64,000 nucleotides of DNA from NCBI GenBank assembly GCA_009792885.1, contig WMCF01000025.1, positions 2,097,343-2,161,342 on the forward strand, in the 5' to 3' direction. This DNA is from Eremophila alpestris peregrina. Its lineage: Eukaryota; Chordata; Aves; Passeriformes; Alaudidae. Under the pieces are notes generated by a model that ran no database searches, was not told where the DNA came from, and saw nothing but the letters and a program-made list of their open reading frames with translations. A program made the position numbers and the translations under genes. Positions 10,534-21,860 of the stretch are shown piece after piece (position 1 is the first letter of the stretch; every line of letters starts with the position of its first letter).

Positions 10534-10677
10534 CCTGCTTTGGCCCCCCTCTCAGTCCTTATCTCACAGCAGTAAATGAATAAATAATTCTGTGAGTACA
10601 CTAGCATTTGGCCAGTGCTCAACCCACCATATTGAATTAGAACCGTGATCTGGATTGGTGAACCAAAAACACTACAA
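10534..10677. repeat. Right arm of about 140-bp inverted repeat
   Basis: This is the partner of 9675-9812. It starts at CCTGCTTTGGCC, contains AATGAATAAATAATTC and the exact 23-base partner block at 10618-10640, and ends near GAACCAAAAACACTAC. The inner flank (GAGCAAAAGCCC) differs from the inner flank of the left arm, so the two arms are not simply halves of one continuous palindrome. Confidence 0.9.
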
Positions 10678-11009
10678 ATAGTAAATAAAAGAAACTTCTC
10701 TAAGTGGCTTACAAAAAAATGACATTTAGCTGCTCAAGCATTTTCAGTGGCCTGCCAGAACATGCAGGTTGCAGGATGAGGTAGAAATTTTACATCTCTG
10801 GTGGCCTTGGATCAGCTGTCTGGGTAAGTTGTGATTGTACAAACTGTGATTCACTATAGGAACTTGTACCTGTTCATCGTCTTGATCTCTGCTGTGTGTC
10901 TCCCTACTGCACAAAGCTGCTGCAGTTTCATCCCATCTAGTAAAGAGCAATCTTAACTAGTTCCACTGGGCAAAAGAGAATAAGTGCTGTTTTAGGGAGT
11001 TAACAGTAA

Positions 11010-11475
11010 TCATAGAATAATAGAATGGTTTGGGTTGGAAATGACCTTAAAGATCATCTAGTTCCAGGCCCTCTGCCATGGACAGGAACACCTTCCGTTA
11101 GACCAGCTCACTCACAGCCCCACCCAGGCTGGCCCTGAACACCTTCAGGGATGGGGAGTCCACAACATCTCTAGGCAACCTGTTTCAGTCTCTCGCTACC
11201 CTTATAGTAAAGGATTTCTTCCAAATATCTAATCAAAACTTTTCCAGTTTGAATCCATTCCCCCTTGTTCGATGAGTGCATTCGATGAGACAAGGAGTCT
11301 TTGCTCTAACAGTACATGCTGTCTCCACCTCTCCTGTAAGCTCATTTTTGGTACTGGAAGGTGCTACAAGCTCTTCCTGAAGCCCTCTCTTCCCCTGGAT
11401 GAACAGCCCCAGTTCTCTCAACCTGTGCCCTGTTTATTTGGGGCATGCCTTAAAGATCCTTCCATGATTAAAGCT
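11010..11475 (-). mobile_element. CR1 LINE fragment, antisense, 5'-truncated
   Basis: The plus strand reads CATAGAATAATAGAATGGTT then TGGGTTGGAAATGACC, which is the reverse complement of a CR1 3' end. It continues through the antisense of the CR1 RT C-terminus; the minus strand around 11421-11240 gives MRELGLF, KRGLQEEL and GNGFKLEKF-like pieces. Several frame breaks and substitutions show it is an old, dead copy. The upstream limit near 11475 is approximate. Confidence 0.88.
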
Positions 11476-13319
11476 GGTTAAAAAGTCCAGATTGTGCTGT
11501 TCACTTTTTACGTGAACAGAATTTTTGGAGTCCTCTTCTAGATACCCATGAATTAAGCCTAATGTTTGATTTTGGAAGTGCCATTTTTTTTTATGAGCAT
11601 GATGCAGTAATAATTATTGCATATCAATCTTTTTCCTGATTACTAATACTTTGTGACATCCACTCTGGATATCTTGTGCAAATACTGTTCCCTGGGGAAG
11701 GCAGAAATCTTCTCTGTGTTACAGACCTTTGCTTAAATGGTGCTGGTGCTTCTGTTGTAGCTTTAGTATGAATAGTTGCATGAGTGCCTGTTGAGCAGAA
11801 GGTGCAACAGATGTCTTGAGGGAGCCCCAGCTTAGCTACCAGGCATACTGTGAAGCCAGGATTTTTCAAAGGTGGTCCACCTGTGGTTGCATCAAAGTCT
11901 TGGGGAGTTTCACTCTGCTCCATCAGAAGGAAAGTAAGGTTCATACTCAGTGTGTTGGGGATTTCCCCTTGAGGTTTTCTGAAGAGATAAAAAGAACTAC
12001 TTTACTTCCTTAAATCAGTAGGGGTCTGTCTGTTTTGGCACAGAAGCCTTAAATTTTCCCTTTCAAGCCAAAGTTTATCTTCACTTCTGTAATTCAAAGG
12101 CTGTTAGCTGATGACTAGAGCAGCCCTTTCTAAAAATATATGTGGAGTCTGTGAAACAGATCACTGTTTCACAGGCAGCAGCGTATGTGCAATATGTGAC
12201 CTTGACTTTAATCTTGTGAGCAGCGTACCCTTATCTGCAGTGTAGGATTTTAAATTGTGCTTTAGAAACAGATAAAGAAATCAGCAAGAGTTTATAGGTT
12301 CTGTTGTTAAGTAATGGGGATGAATATGCTTCTGTGATGTTTATCATAGCAAGGAAAGTATCAGCTTCAGTTTGTATCATGGTTTTAAAAAGGAAAAAGC
12401 TGACATGTGATTTGGATGCAGCATTTAATCACAAGATACCCTTCCATTTTAAGTTGTGTGCCGGTATTCTCATCTACTATAGCTGTGGTGGTTCAGTAGG
12501 AGCTTTCCTAGAGCAGTAAGCAGTGGATATTCATCCTCCAAATAAAAATCAGCATGTATTATGAATCAGATATTCTTTAAGGGCTACTGACTATGTGAAG
12601 ATGGTCTTTAGGTGAGCTTGAGATGGACTATCCCATTTAATGTCAAATCGGTCACTGTCCTGTGCTTCAACATCATGGCTTACCTTAGTAGTATGAACAT
12701 TTGTGGTACAACTAACAACAATAATGAAATTTGGCTTTTAAACAAAAAGGAAAGACAGACTGAGCTTTGAGTAACAGAATTGGCCTTTGTTTATTTGAAA
12801 CTTAGATGATGTCCCATGAACTGGTAACCTGTATGAAGGCTTGTATTGTTCATGACCTTACACAAAAATAAGTCTTTTTTACTCTGGTAATTATTTGTGT
12901 GGTGACTTTTCCTGTGAGGAGAATGTGAAAAGCAGATCTCCTCTGTGTACTGCAGTTAAGTCCCGAGCAGCTCATTTAGCAAAGTTCATTTCAGTCCTCT
13001 TGAGAACAGAAAGGCCTATCTGTTTTGTCACCTTTGGGGTAATCTAGTTTTTTTTGGCTGAACTTCAGAAGTAAGAAATAAATTCTGGTGAGTCAGCTCA
13101 GAGTAATTTTGTTGATAGGTAGCTGATGCTCACACTTCATGAAACTTGTGAAGATGAGTGGACTGTGAGCCTCAAGAGTCATGCTCACCTCTTGATTTCA
13201 AATGTGGGCTTGACTTGTCAACCAGAAATTCTGCTAGTCTTGTGCCTGAGGCTTTTTCTTTATTTTGAAAAAATAAAATAAAAGAAGAAGAAAAAATTGC
13301 ATCCTAAAATGACTGCTTT

Positions 13320-13372
13320 TGGGGTGGAGGGTGGGGTTGGTTTGCTTGTTTGTTTTGTTTTGCTTTGCTTTT
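13320..13372 (+). repeat. G/T-rich low-complexity tract
   Basis: G-rich GGGGTGGAGGGTGGGGTTGG is followed by TTTGCTTGTTTGTTTTG-type units. It is similar in composition and polarity to the tracts at 4619 and 20987. Confidence 0.7.
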
Positions 13373-13446
13373 TTAAAAGCCATTTTTTTCAATGTGGTAG
13401 CTATCTTCTGTATGTGTACGTGTTACTCTGCTGATTTCTTAACTAT

Positions 13447-13503
13447 TAATAATTTTATCTGTGGTATTACTACTACTACTAATAATAATAATTTTATCTG
13501 TGG
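13447..13503 (+). repeat. 18-bp direct repeat flanking a trinucleotide array
   Basis: TAATAATTTTATCTGTGG occurs exactly at 13447-13464 and 13486-13503, a period of 39. Between the copies lies (TAC)n followed by (TAA)n. The layout suggests slippage or a small tandem duplication. Confidence 0.9.
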
Positions 13504-16500
13504 AAGAATCTTATTTTTTCCTATTCATGAAGACTAAGTGACTGAGTTTTCACCAAAGCTTCGAGTTCTTTGAACAGTATTGGTTTTTGACCAAGTAGGC
13601 AAATCTGATCTTATTCTTTAAAAACCAGTTTGATAGTAAGGGATAAGTTTATTTTAATTAATTTTTGTCTGAAGACTGCCATAAACAAGAAACAAGTAAT
13701 GTGCCATTTTATGGTCACATGCAGTGCTTACTGTGAATTCCCTGAAGCACACTCACCCATTGCTGGCCAGAGTTGAGACAGCATTTCCTGGAAAGGACAA
13801 ATTATTTCTAGAGACTGGCATATGTTAATCTAATACTTGCCTCTCCCACTCAAAGGCAGTAGAAGAAACATGTAGGGGAAGGATGAGGCTGCTTTTTGTT
13901 GTCTCATTGGAAGATCCTGTGTAGGCTAGAAGAGCTGTTAATTGTGCTGGAGAACAAGACTTACTGAGTTTCCTTATCTCTAGCTCATCCTGAACAGAGG
14001 AAGAATCTTCTAAACCTTTCCATTTGGTGTTTAAAGCTGAGACCTTCTTTTTCTACCACTGTCCAGGCCTTTTCACTCTCCTCCAGTGGCTGTGAGATCC
14101 TTGGTAACCTTCTCCTGTTCTCTGTAGCCTCTCCACCAGAATGTGATTTGATTTTGTGAAACACTTACTTATTTTTACTTGGAGGGGAAAAGAAAGCAAA
14201 ATAAATTATTTTTATTGAAGGAAGCTGCTGTTGAACAGTCTGAAATGCTAGAAGATATCTGGGAAGATGCGTTTAGTGGGTGGAGGAGGTATTGTAAAAA
14301 GGAGCTGTAGTATGGAAGGTGTAACCACACAACTAATGATGATTGTTTTGTAAAAATAAAACATACATATGGTCATGTAAAGCCTTAATGATTCCTGGTG
14401 ATTTCAAGTCAGCAGCAGTTATCTACATAAGCTCTTATTTAAAGAATTGATATCAAAGAGGAAGCCTGTGTTGAGCATAAAGTGTGTTTAGTCCCAAATG
14501 CGGTAACAATAGTTAGTGTGTGTTAGTTTCAGATGTTTTCCTCTGCCTACACAGAGGAAACAAGTAGTGTTAAGGAATTCCTTGTGTTGCATTTCAGGGT
14601 TCAGAAGATGGTCTGCTCTGTGCAGGACTGATCTTTCAGTTGCTGTTAATGATGAACATAGCTCTAAATGAAGAGTAGTCAATGATATTGTCATTGTAAT
14701 ATTTCAGCACAGAAAACAGTTTTAGTTACTTTGAAGTTTAGTTAGTGGAAAAAAAAAGGAATGTGTAGCAAGAAAGCAAAGTCCCAAGCCCTATAAACTA
14801 GATGCAGCTAATATGAACTCCAAATATTCAGTGGTATTTTAGAAATAAATAGTCAATCAGTTGAGACTATATTCTTTGCAAGAAGAAATAATCATGTATT
14901 GACATTAGATTTTTAAAATCAATATGTAGATGTAAAAAATATTAGATTTGGGAAGATAATTTGTGGAACTACACAGATGCTGCAGGGTATCAGCCACCCT
15001 TTTTTTTTTTTAAATTCACTTATAATTAAATGATAAATTATCTCTACACTTAATGCCTTTGAAAGATGTATATTAGTTTTTGAAAGTATTGAAACAGGCA
15101 GATGTTCTACTTAGAAGAGCACAAGATGCTTTTTCTCTCTTACTCAAAAACTGGAAAAGCATTGAAGTCGTTTTCCCACAAAATACCACATCAGTGGTAC
15201 TTTCTTCCTTCTGTTGCCTTTGCATCCTCTTAGATTCCTCTGTCCTCTTGAGTAGTTGTGATGTTGCTATATGTGAGATGTGTATTGATTTCTTCCCAGA
15301 TTATTTCTATATGTGTGATCATGGATTTTTTTTTCTAGTATTAAATATGTATTAATTAAATAGTGTATGTATGTTTCCAGCAGAAATTATCTGCTTCTGG
15401 GGTTCTTGCACTTACACTGGAATTTCCTCTGCCAAATCAAAGCTTGCAATCTGATGCCCTTGAAATTTCTATTAGATCTTAAGGTAGCAACTCCCATTTC
15501 TGCACTGCTTGTTAGAATTCAGGGGTGCTCCCTGTCTAAGGACAAACAGACACATGGAGAGGCGAGAGGTCAGTTTCTGTTGATCAGCTTGATTCATTGC
15601 ATGCTTGGTATCAGAGAGATGCTGCAGAGGCATTGCTTGGATGTGACAAGACTGTCATTGAATTCAGGAAGGCCACACTGCAGAGCACTGCATAGCAAAA
15701 GCATTGATATGAGAAATAGATAAATGTGTGGACAGCACAATGTGTTTGGAGAACAGGAAGCCAGTAGGATGCTTAGCTTGGAGAGGATGCTTAGGAAATA
15801 GAATGAGCTTCCAAATGCCTCAGGCTTTTTATAACTTGTTGTTCTTGGCCCAAGCCATCAATGCAGGTGTTTTCCTTTGTGTGACAATAAAGTGCTTGTA
15901 AGGTGAGCTTTAAAATTCCTTTCAGGAATATGTCAGCTTGAAGTTGGTATAGTTATTTTCTCTTCCTAAGTTAATAATGCTGTTAGTGTAACTATGTCTG
16001 CATATTGAGAACCACTGACTGGTTCCTGTCACATTTGGTAGAAGGGAATATGTTTTGAGGAGGCATTAGGAAAAGGGTGGTGTCAAGACTGAAGGTGTGG
16101 GACAGGGATGTCAGAGTTACGGAGAAACAATAGGGCAGGGAAGTGTAATAACAGGCCACAAAACATTCAAAAGTCAGACTTAATTAGTTTAATTGCTAGT
16201 GAGTCAAGTTGTTAGGCTCCTGGAAGTATTTGTGTCACCCTAGAAATATCCTGTGCCTTCCTGCTCTTTGCTCCTTCACCTTCTGCTCTGCTGTGGAGAA
16301 GCGATGGCCTGTGAGATACCTGTGGTGGGGATGTGACCCCAGGTAGGCAGCTCTTATGAAAGTGGCATGCAGGAAAGTGTCAAGTTGCTCTTTCCATGCC
16401 CCCTCCCAGTATATGAAATACATGTATTAAATTTGGAAGGCAATGCTTGAGAAATCTTTCTCTCCACATTATTTTATTTCTCCTTCTTGCTTTCAGCATT

Positions 16501-16838
16501 GTCCTGACTCACTCATGGTTTCTTGTAGCAGACATGGGAATATGGCTTTCACATGAGAAGTAAAAAACCAGATGTTTCTGTGCTCATTCAGATTAGTCCC
16601 TGGAGTACCAGGATCTAAAATGCTTTTAAAAGAAAGCTAAGAACATGACTGGACAGGGTTTTTGTCACTTAGTCTTCCTAAATGAGAGAGATTTGATCAC
16701 AAGGATGTGATATTTTGGTGACATCGTTAGCTGTGACGGATGATTACACAACCAAGCTTATTTCTTTTGCCAATATGCAGAATAATGTTCCAAATTAAAA
16801 ATTGGAAAGATTACAGGAAGCTTATTTGAAGAAATATT

Positions 16839-16879
16839 CATTAATTAAATTAATAGTGTGTGAATTAATTTCATTAATG
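16839..16879. repeat. AT-rich inverted repeat (16-bp arms, one mismatch)
   Basis: Arm 16839-16854 (CATTAATTAAATTAAT) pairs with 16864-16879 (ATTAATTTCATTAATG) with a single mismatch. A nine-base spacer separates them. It could form a hairpin or cruciform; no transposon family is recognised. Confidence 0.75.
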
Positions 16880-17830
16880 CACAATTAAACACCAAATATC
16901 ACTGTGTGTACCCCTTTGCAAACTTATGAACGGGTCAGGTGAAGTTACACAGCCATCAGAAAGTTTCTCCTGTAATTTCCTCCAGAGAAAGAAATTGAAA
17001 CCCAGGATTTTCCACGTGTTTATGTTCATGCCACACAGCACATTAAAGATGTCATAATTCAGTAATTTGGAACTGATGATATCAGTAATGGGTTCCAGAG
17101 TATGTTGCCTTTCTTTAGAAAAAAGGATTTTGTATTGCTGTTGAGTGAAATACCCTGTTCATCTGCTGTGCCCTTCATTTCCTTATTTCTTGAGAAGTGT
17201 AGCTAATTAAATGTGTCTCAGAGTTGCATTTTTATTATTTGTATGCCTGCCTATAATTTCTTTTAATGTTAAAGAGTTAGAATTATCTAAAAACAAAATG
17301 TTACTTGGCTGCTCTGCCAGTATGCAACTTTCTTTAAATCTGTCATCGTCTTTGATTCGTCACACACTAAGAAAATATTTGTTACATATTTAATCAATTT
17401 AAGTGGATGTAAGCCCAGTGAGCAGAGTGGCATTTCTTTTTGTAATCCCTTGTTCAATCTCAACTGTGATGGACAATTTGCTTTGATAATGTGCCTCGCC
17501 TTCTCGTGAAACTGGATAAAATAAGATAAATGAAAGTGGATACCTAGCAGGAATTCCCTACCTGGCACACTGAATGGCCCAAAATTAAAGACAATGTGAG
17601 AAAGAAGCTTTTGCTGTCCACAGACATGTTGCTTTCTCCTCTCCACACACATAAACTTGCTAGTATTGCTTTGCTGGGAAGCTGACCAAACTACTGTTCA
17701 GACAAAACTGTATGTAGGTTATTGCACTCTGTTGTTGGTCATAGAGTTTGTGTTCTCAGCAAATGAAGCTTTTGATTAATAAGTAAATTTCTGAAGAATG
17801 CAGATTCCTCAGAAGTAGTGTCTTTTTGGC

Positions 17831-18009
17831 AAGCATTGGAATGGCCTGCTCAGGGAGGTGGCAGAGTCGCTGTCCCTGGAGGTGTTCCAGAAAGGATTGG
17901 ATGTGGCAGAGTGCTGTGCTCTAGTTGACAAAGTGGGGATTGATCACAGTTTGGAGTTAATGACGTTGGAGATCTTTTCCAAACTTAAAGATTCTATGGT
18001 TCTTTGATA
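17831..18009 (+). mobile_element. CR1 LINE 3'-end fragment, sense
   Basis: The fragment starts near GCATTGGAATGGCCTGCTCA then GGGAGGTGGC (the CR1 frame W-N-x-L-P-R-E-V-V), includes CTGGAGGTGTTCCAGAAAGG, and ends with CTTTTCCAAACTTAAAGATT then CTATGGTTCTTTGAT, a decayed CR1 terminal octamer. Only the last 180 bases of the element remain. Confidence 0.85.
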
Positions 18010-20986
18010 TCGTGGAAGGTTGTCATGAAGTGTAGCAATGTGATAATGTTCCTCTTTTTATTACCTTAGCATGGATGTTTAGTGACAGGTTCAATGCTGC
18101 CAAGACAGCCTGATATCATGAATGCCCTTCTAAAAAGGAGATAATTTAATACCACTATAAATGCATGAAAATGTGTGCCATTTAAATGCATCATAAGTGA
18201 CTTGGAAGACTTGGACTACATAAGAAATTAGCTAAAAACCATGTAAGCTATGATTTGGGTAGCATGAAATTACATGCAAGCGACATTAAAATGCAAAAAT
18301 AACCTTTAAGGGATGACTCAAAGGGTGTACTTTTAAGATAGACTAAGGAAATAAGAGTGTGACACCTCTGAACTGCACTGCAGCTCACTTTTTCTGGGGA
18401 CAGAGCAACCCATGTAACTGTGACCCACAAACTCCTTTCCATTTAGGTTTTTCCATTTCTGGTATGACTGAGGTGCATGTCCCTGACATTTTTTTTTTCT
18501 GGTAATGAAATGAAGACCTCTTTTTACAAATCATTAGCTCTTTACTTAACAACTGATCTGTGAATTGTCTTAATATCACTCCAAAACTCATCAAGAGCAG
18601 AAATAGAGGAGGGAGAAAATTATGACAGTTATAAAAGGAAAATCACTTTTGTGTATATTAAATATCCCCAAAAAGCAATCTTAAATTGCAAAGCTGGAGT
18701 CTTAGTGAGAACCAACCAACCTTCCTCCCTGCTACCCTCCCTCTCTCCCATCTTTGATATAGGTCTTGTTGAAATCGAAGTTAAAAATCTGAGGTTTTTT
18801 GATAGATGAGTTGTGGATTTCAGTGAAACTATTTAAAATTCATGCTCAGGTGAAACTCTCTGGAATTTGATTAAAACGTCATAGCACCAGGAGCTTTATC
18901 TGCTCTTTGTCCTTCATGGTCACTTTCAGAGTAATAGGTTAACTTGTCTAATGATCACAAAATTAATGATTTGTTTTTCTTCTGCAGAAAGAGTAAAGGT
19001 TCTGATTTTGGGTTACATGGTAATTTAGCCTTTCATCAATTAGAATAGCAGCTATTGATGTACTCAGACATAGCTAATGGCTCTACAGCATTGAGGAGAT
19101 TATCATGCATTGAAGAGGTTTTCCTATGAACAGAACACTGCAACTCTAATTCCAGTGCGAAGGATATCTAATCCTTGGGAAGCACTTTTTTTTCCATTCG
19201 GATACTAACAATTTAGGATTTGTTGCTGTTAAATATTTTCCTATAGAATGGTTGATCAAGAGTTCGAGTCACTTCAGTTATGTTCCTCAAAGACTCTGTA
19301 AAAACACTGAGCTGAAGAGGTAGGGCAAGAAGAAGGGGCAATGAGGCAGATGCCTGGGTCAAAAAATAAGCTTTTAAAATATTCATTATTCCTGTCACAA
19401 AGAGCTGTTTCAATAGTAACTTCAGCAGTAAAGTTGCATTTTAAACTTTCTATCTTCTGTTTTTGTAGAGGCCTAAGTGTATTTGTTTGGACAATAGAAT
19501 TTAAACTGATTTTTAGTCATTAACTATGGCTTGGAAAGAAACCAAACTTCTGTGAATGAGTAAGCCATGATGGGATTGTTAGGAGCTGCCTCATGTTGAG
19601 GTTTGGTGAAACTCATCTGCAGAAAGCACCACTGCACCACAGGGCTGTGGAACCAGGGCTGCCTTTTACTGAGCACTGACATGGCCCCAGCCTCTACTGA
19701 TCCACTGGGAGAGATGGGAGGACAGGAGACAAACCCTATGGGAAGCCTCCTTGAGATGTGGAAACAAATCCTCCCTCCATCCCCTGTTTTTCAATATCAT
19801 CTTGCCCAAAGGATGAGGCTACTGGGGTGAAATGCTCTCTAGGGATTGAAGCCATCTACTTCTTTCTCTTACAATTCATCTTCTTGGTTGTCCTTAGAAG
19901 CCTGTAATAGTATGAAGTTGAGTACTTCGTGAATGATGAAAAAGTATAAATTGTAGTGAATTACTTCAATACTTTATTTCTGTGAGTTTCCTTTCTATCT
20001 GGTGTTTTTCAAGGGTTGGAGAAATCTTCCCCTTTCAGTCCCTCCAGTGTCAAATTTAAAAACACCTACTTTTGTTGGAATATTTATATCCTGATTAGCA
20101 ATAATGAAAGGGAAATCAAGATTTTTGGCTCATGGGTGCTAAAGTTACCCATTTAAAAAAATTTATGAAAGCCTCTTTTCCTTTGGATGTGGAGTTCACA
20201 GTGTGTAATGCTTGTTTGAAGGCGCTCAGTCGATTCTCCAGGCTTTGCATCACTGAGCGTGACAGCCCCTGAGAGATTAAAGGGCTGTTACCATCAGAAC
20301 TTTATTCGGTTTTCTTTCATTTCTGCAAGTAAAGAGAAGGATAGGTGTACTTGTAAAGTGTTGTAAAGGATTACACTGCAATGCTTTCTGGATAAACTTC
20401 AGTGCCACTGAAGTGGGGGAAACAGTACCAAATAATCTCATGACAGCTGTCTTGTCTCCAAAAGTGACTGATCAGATCTTCAAATCTGAATGCTGGATAC
20501 CTTGTGGGTACATTCAGCCTCTAGCATCCATCACTTCTGTTCTCATCCATTGTAGTCATAGGATTGTGATTAGGCACTAAACTAGTCAAATAGCTGTTAA
20601 TTTACAACGATCTCTCCTCAATATTCCATGTGAAATTATTTATGGAGTGGGGTACTTGGAAACTTTGGGGAAAACCTGTCTTTGCCTAGTTCCCACTTCT
20701 TCAAATGTTTCCTAAACTTTATGTTTAGAGAATGTATTGTGTCTTTAACAATTATTTGGATTGTTACATGTATTGAAATAGCATGAGAATTTCTCAAATG
20801 AGTAAAACTGATATTTATAATATAATTATAAAAAATCTTCCAGGTATGAGAAGTGAACTGTGGAAGGGAGTCTCTTGGGTCTTTTATTTTAGAGATTCTG
20901 TGTGTATCTTGTGTTTGCTTGATTGGTTGGTTTGTTTTATAATCTAGCTACATGACTTGGGATCATTCTAGTTACTACATATCTCC

Positions 20987-21077
20987 TTTTTTTTGTTTGG
21001 TTTGTTTGGGCATTCCTTTCGTGTTTTGGGGGGTTTTTTGTTGGTTTGGTTTTTTTTGCTTTGTTTTGTTTTGCTTT
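20987..21077 (+). repeat. T/G-rich low-complexity tract
   Basis: Poly-T, TTTGG and GGGGGG runs are mixed (for example TTTTGGGGGGTTTTTTG near 21034-21050), then TTTTGCTTTGTTTTG units. It is non-coding. Confidence 0.75.
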
Positions 21078-21778
21078 TTACTGTAGATTGAATTTCTCCT
21101 TCGTTGTACAGAAATAGCTGAATCCAAGGAGAAACTTTGCTGTTTAGGTCGTTAATTCAAGTGATATATAGCCAGTGTTGCATATGTTGAGTCTACTTCA
21201 CTGCACTGTGTATTCCATGTGGAATGACTCAGAAGAAGACAGCAGTCTAGTCTAACATATACAGTCTTTGGATATGTGTTGGCTGGGGCTCCCGGCTTGT
21301 AGACAGCAGTAAATTAGAAAAAATGAAACACTAGAGAAAAAAGTTATATATGGAAGAATCTATTCTTATCAAAACTGATTGTTTCTTGTTTTCTTTCCAC
21401 TGAGCAGTCATTACAATGGGTATCTATACAAAAGTAGACAAAAAATATAAATAAATGGGTCTCTCTCTCTCTAAATCTGTGAATTTTACTCTCACTGTGG
21501 TGAGAACACTAAGCATCATCTTTCATAGCAGAAAGAAGAAAACTGTTTCAAATTGGAAGGGGAATAGGGGGAAAAGAGCATAGAGTAGGCATGGGGAAAA
21601 ATTTCCCCTTAATACCTTTTTTCTTGTCCCTCAGTCAGAAGAAATGGGAAAAGAGAAGGCTGTAGTTTGCTCTGTAGTAAAAAATAAAATACTCTGTTGT
21701 TTACTGTGCAATTGCTGATCTCACAAGGTTCACTTTATCCTAATTTTCTGTGGAGGCAAAGTACCAGATACCTGGTGT

Positions 21779-21860
21779 CTGTACAAAATTGTGAGGAATA
21801 CTTGCTTTCCATGTGGAATCTGTACAAAATCGTGAGGAATACTTGCTTTCCATGTGGAAA
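21779..21860 (+). repeat. 41-bp tandem duplication, two copies
   Basis: Unit 21779-21819 is followed immediately by 21820-21860. The units differ at two positions (ATTGTGAGG versus ATCGTGAGG, and the last base). Such near-identity indicates a recent local duplication inside intron 1. The 41-base period puts the open reading frame across it out of register, so it is not a protein repeat. Confidence 0.95.

Larger units (their letters stand above)
9675..10677. mobile_element. About 1 kb inverted-repeat-bounded element, family uncertain
   Basis: Two 138-144-base inverted arms enclose a 721-base spacer (9813-10533) with no credible coding frame. Read on the minus strand, the left arm and the adjacent spacer look like an avian ERV LTR 3' part: a TATCTTTCTTTTAG-rich region, then TTTAAGCCTGCTTTGGCCC-like text, then ending AACCCACCA. 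That resemblance is from memory. Possible explanations are two LTR ends of the same family in opposite orientation (nested or inverted insertions), a rearranged solo LTR, or a non-autonomous DNA transposon with long terminal inverted repeats. I found no clear target-site duplication at the arm ends. Confidence 0.6.
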
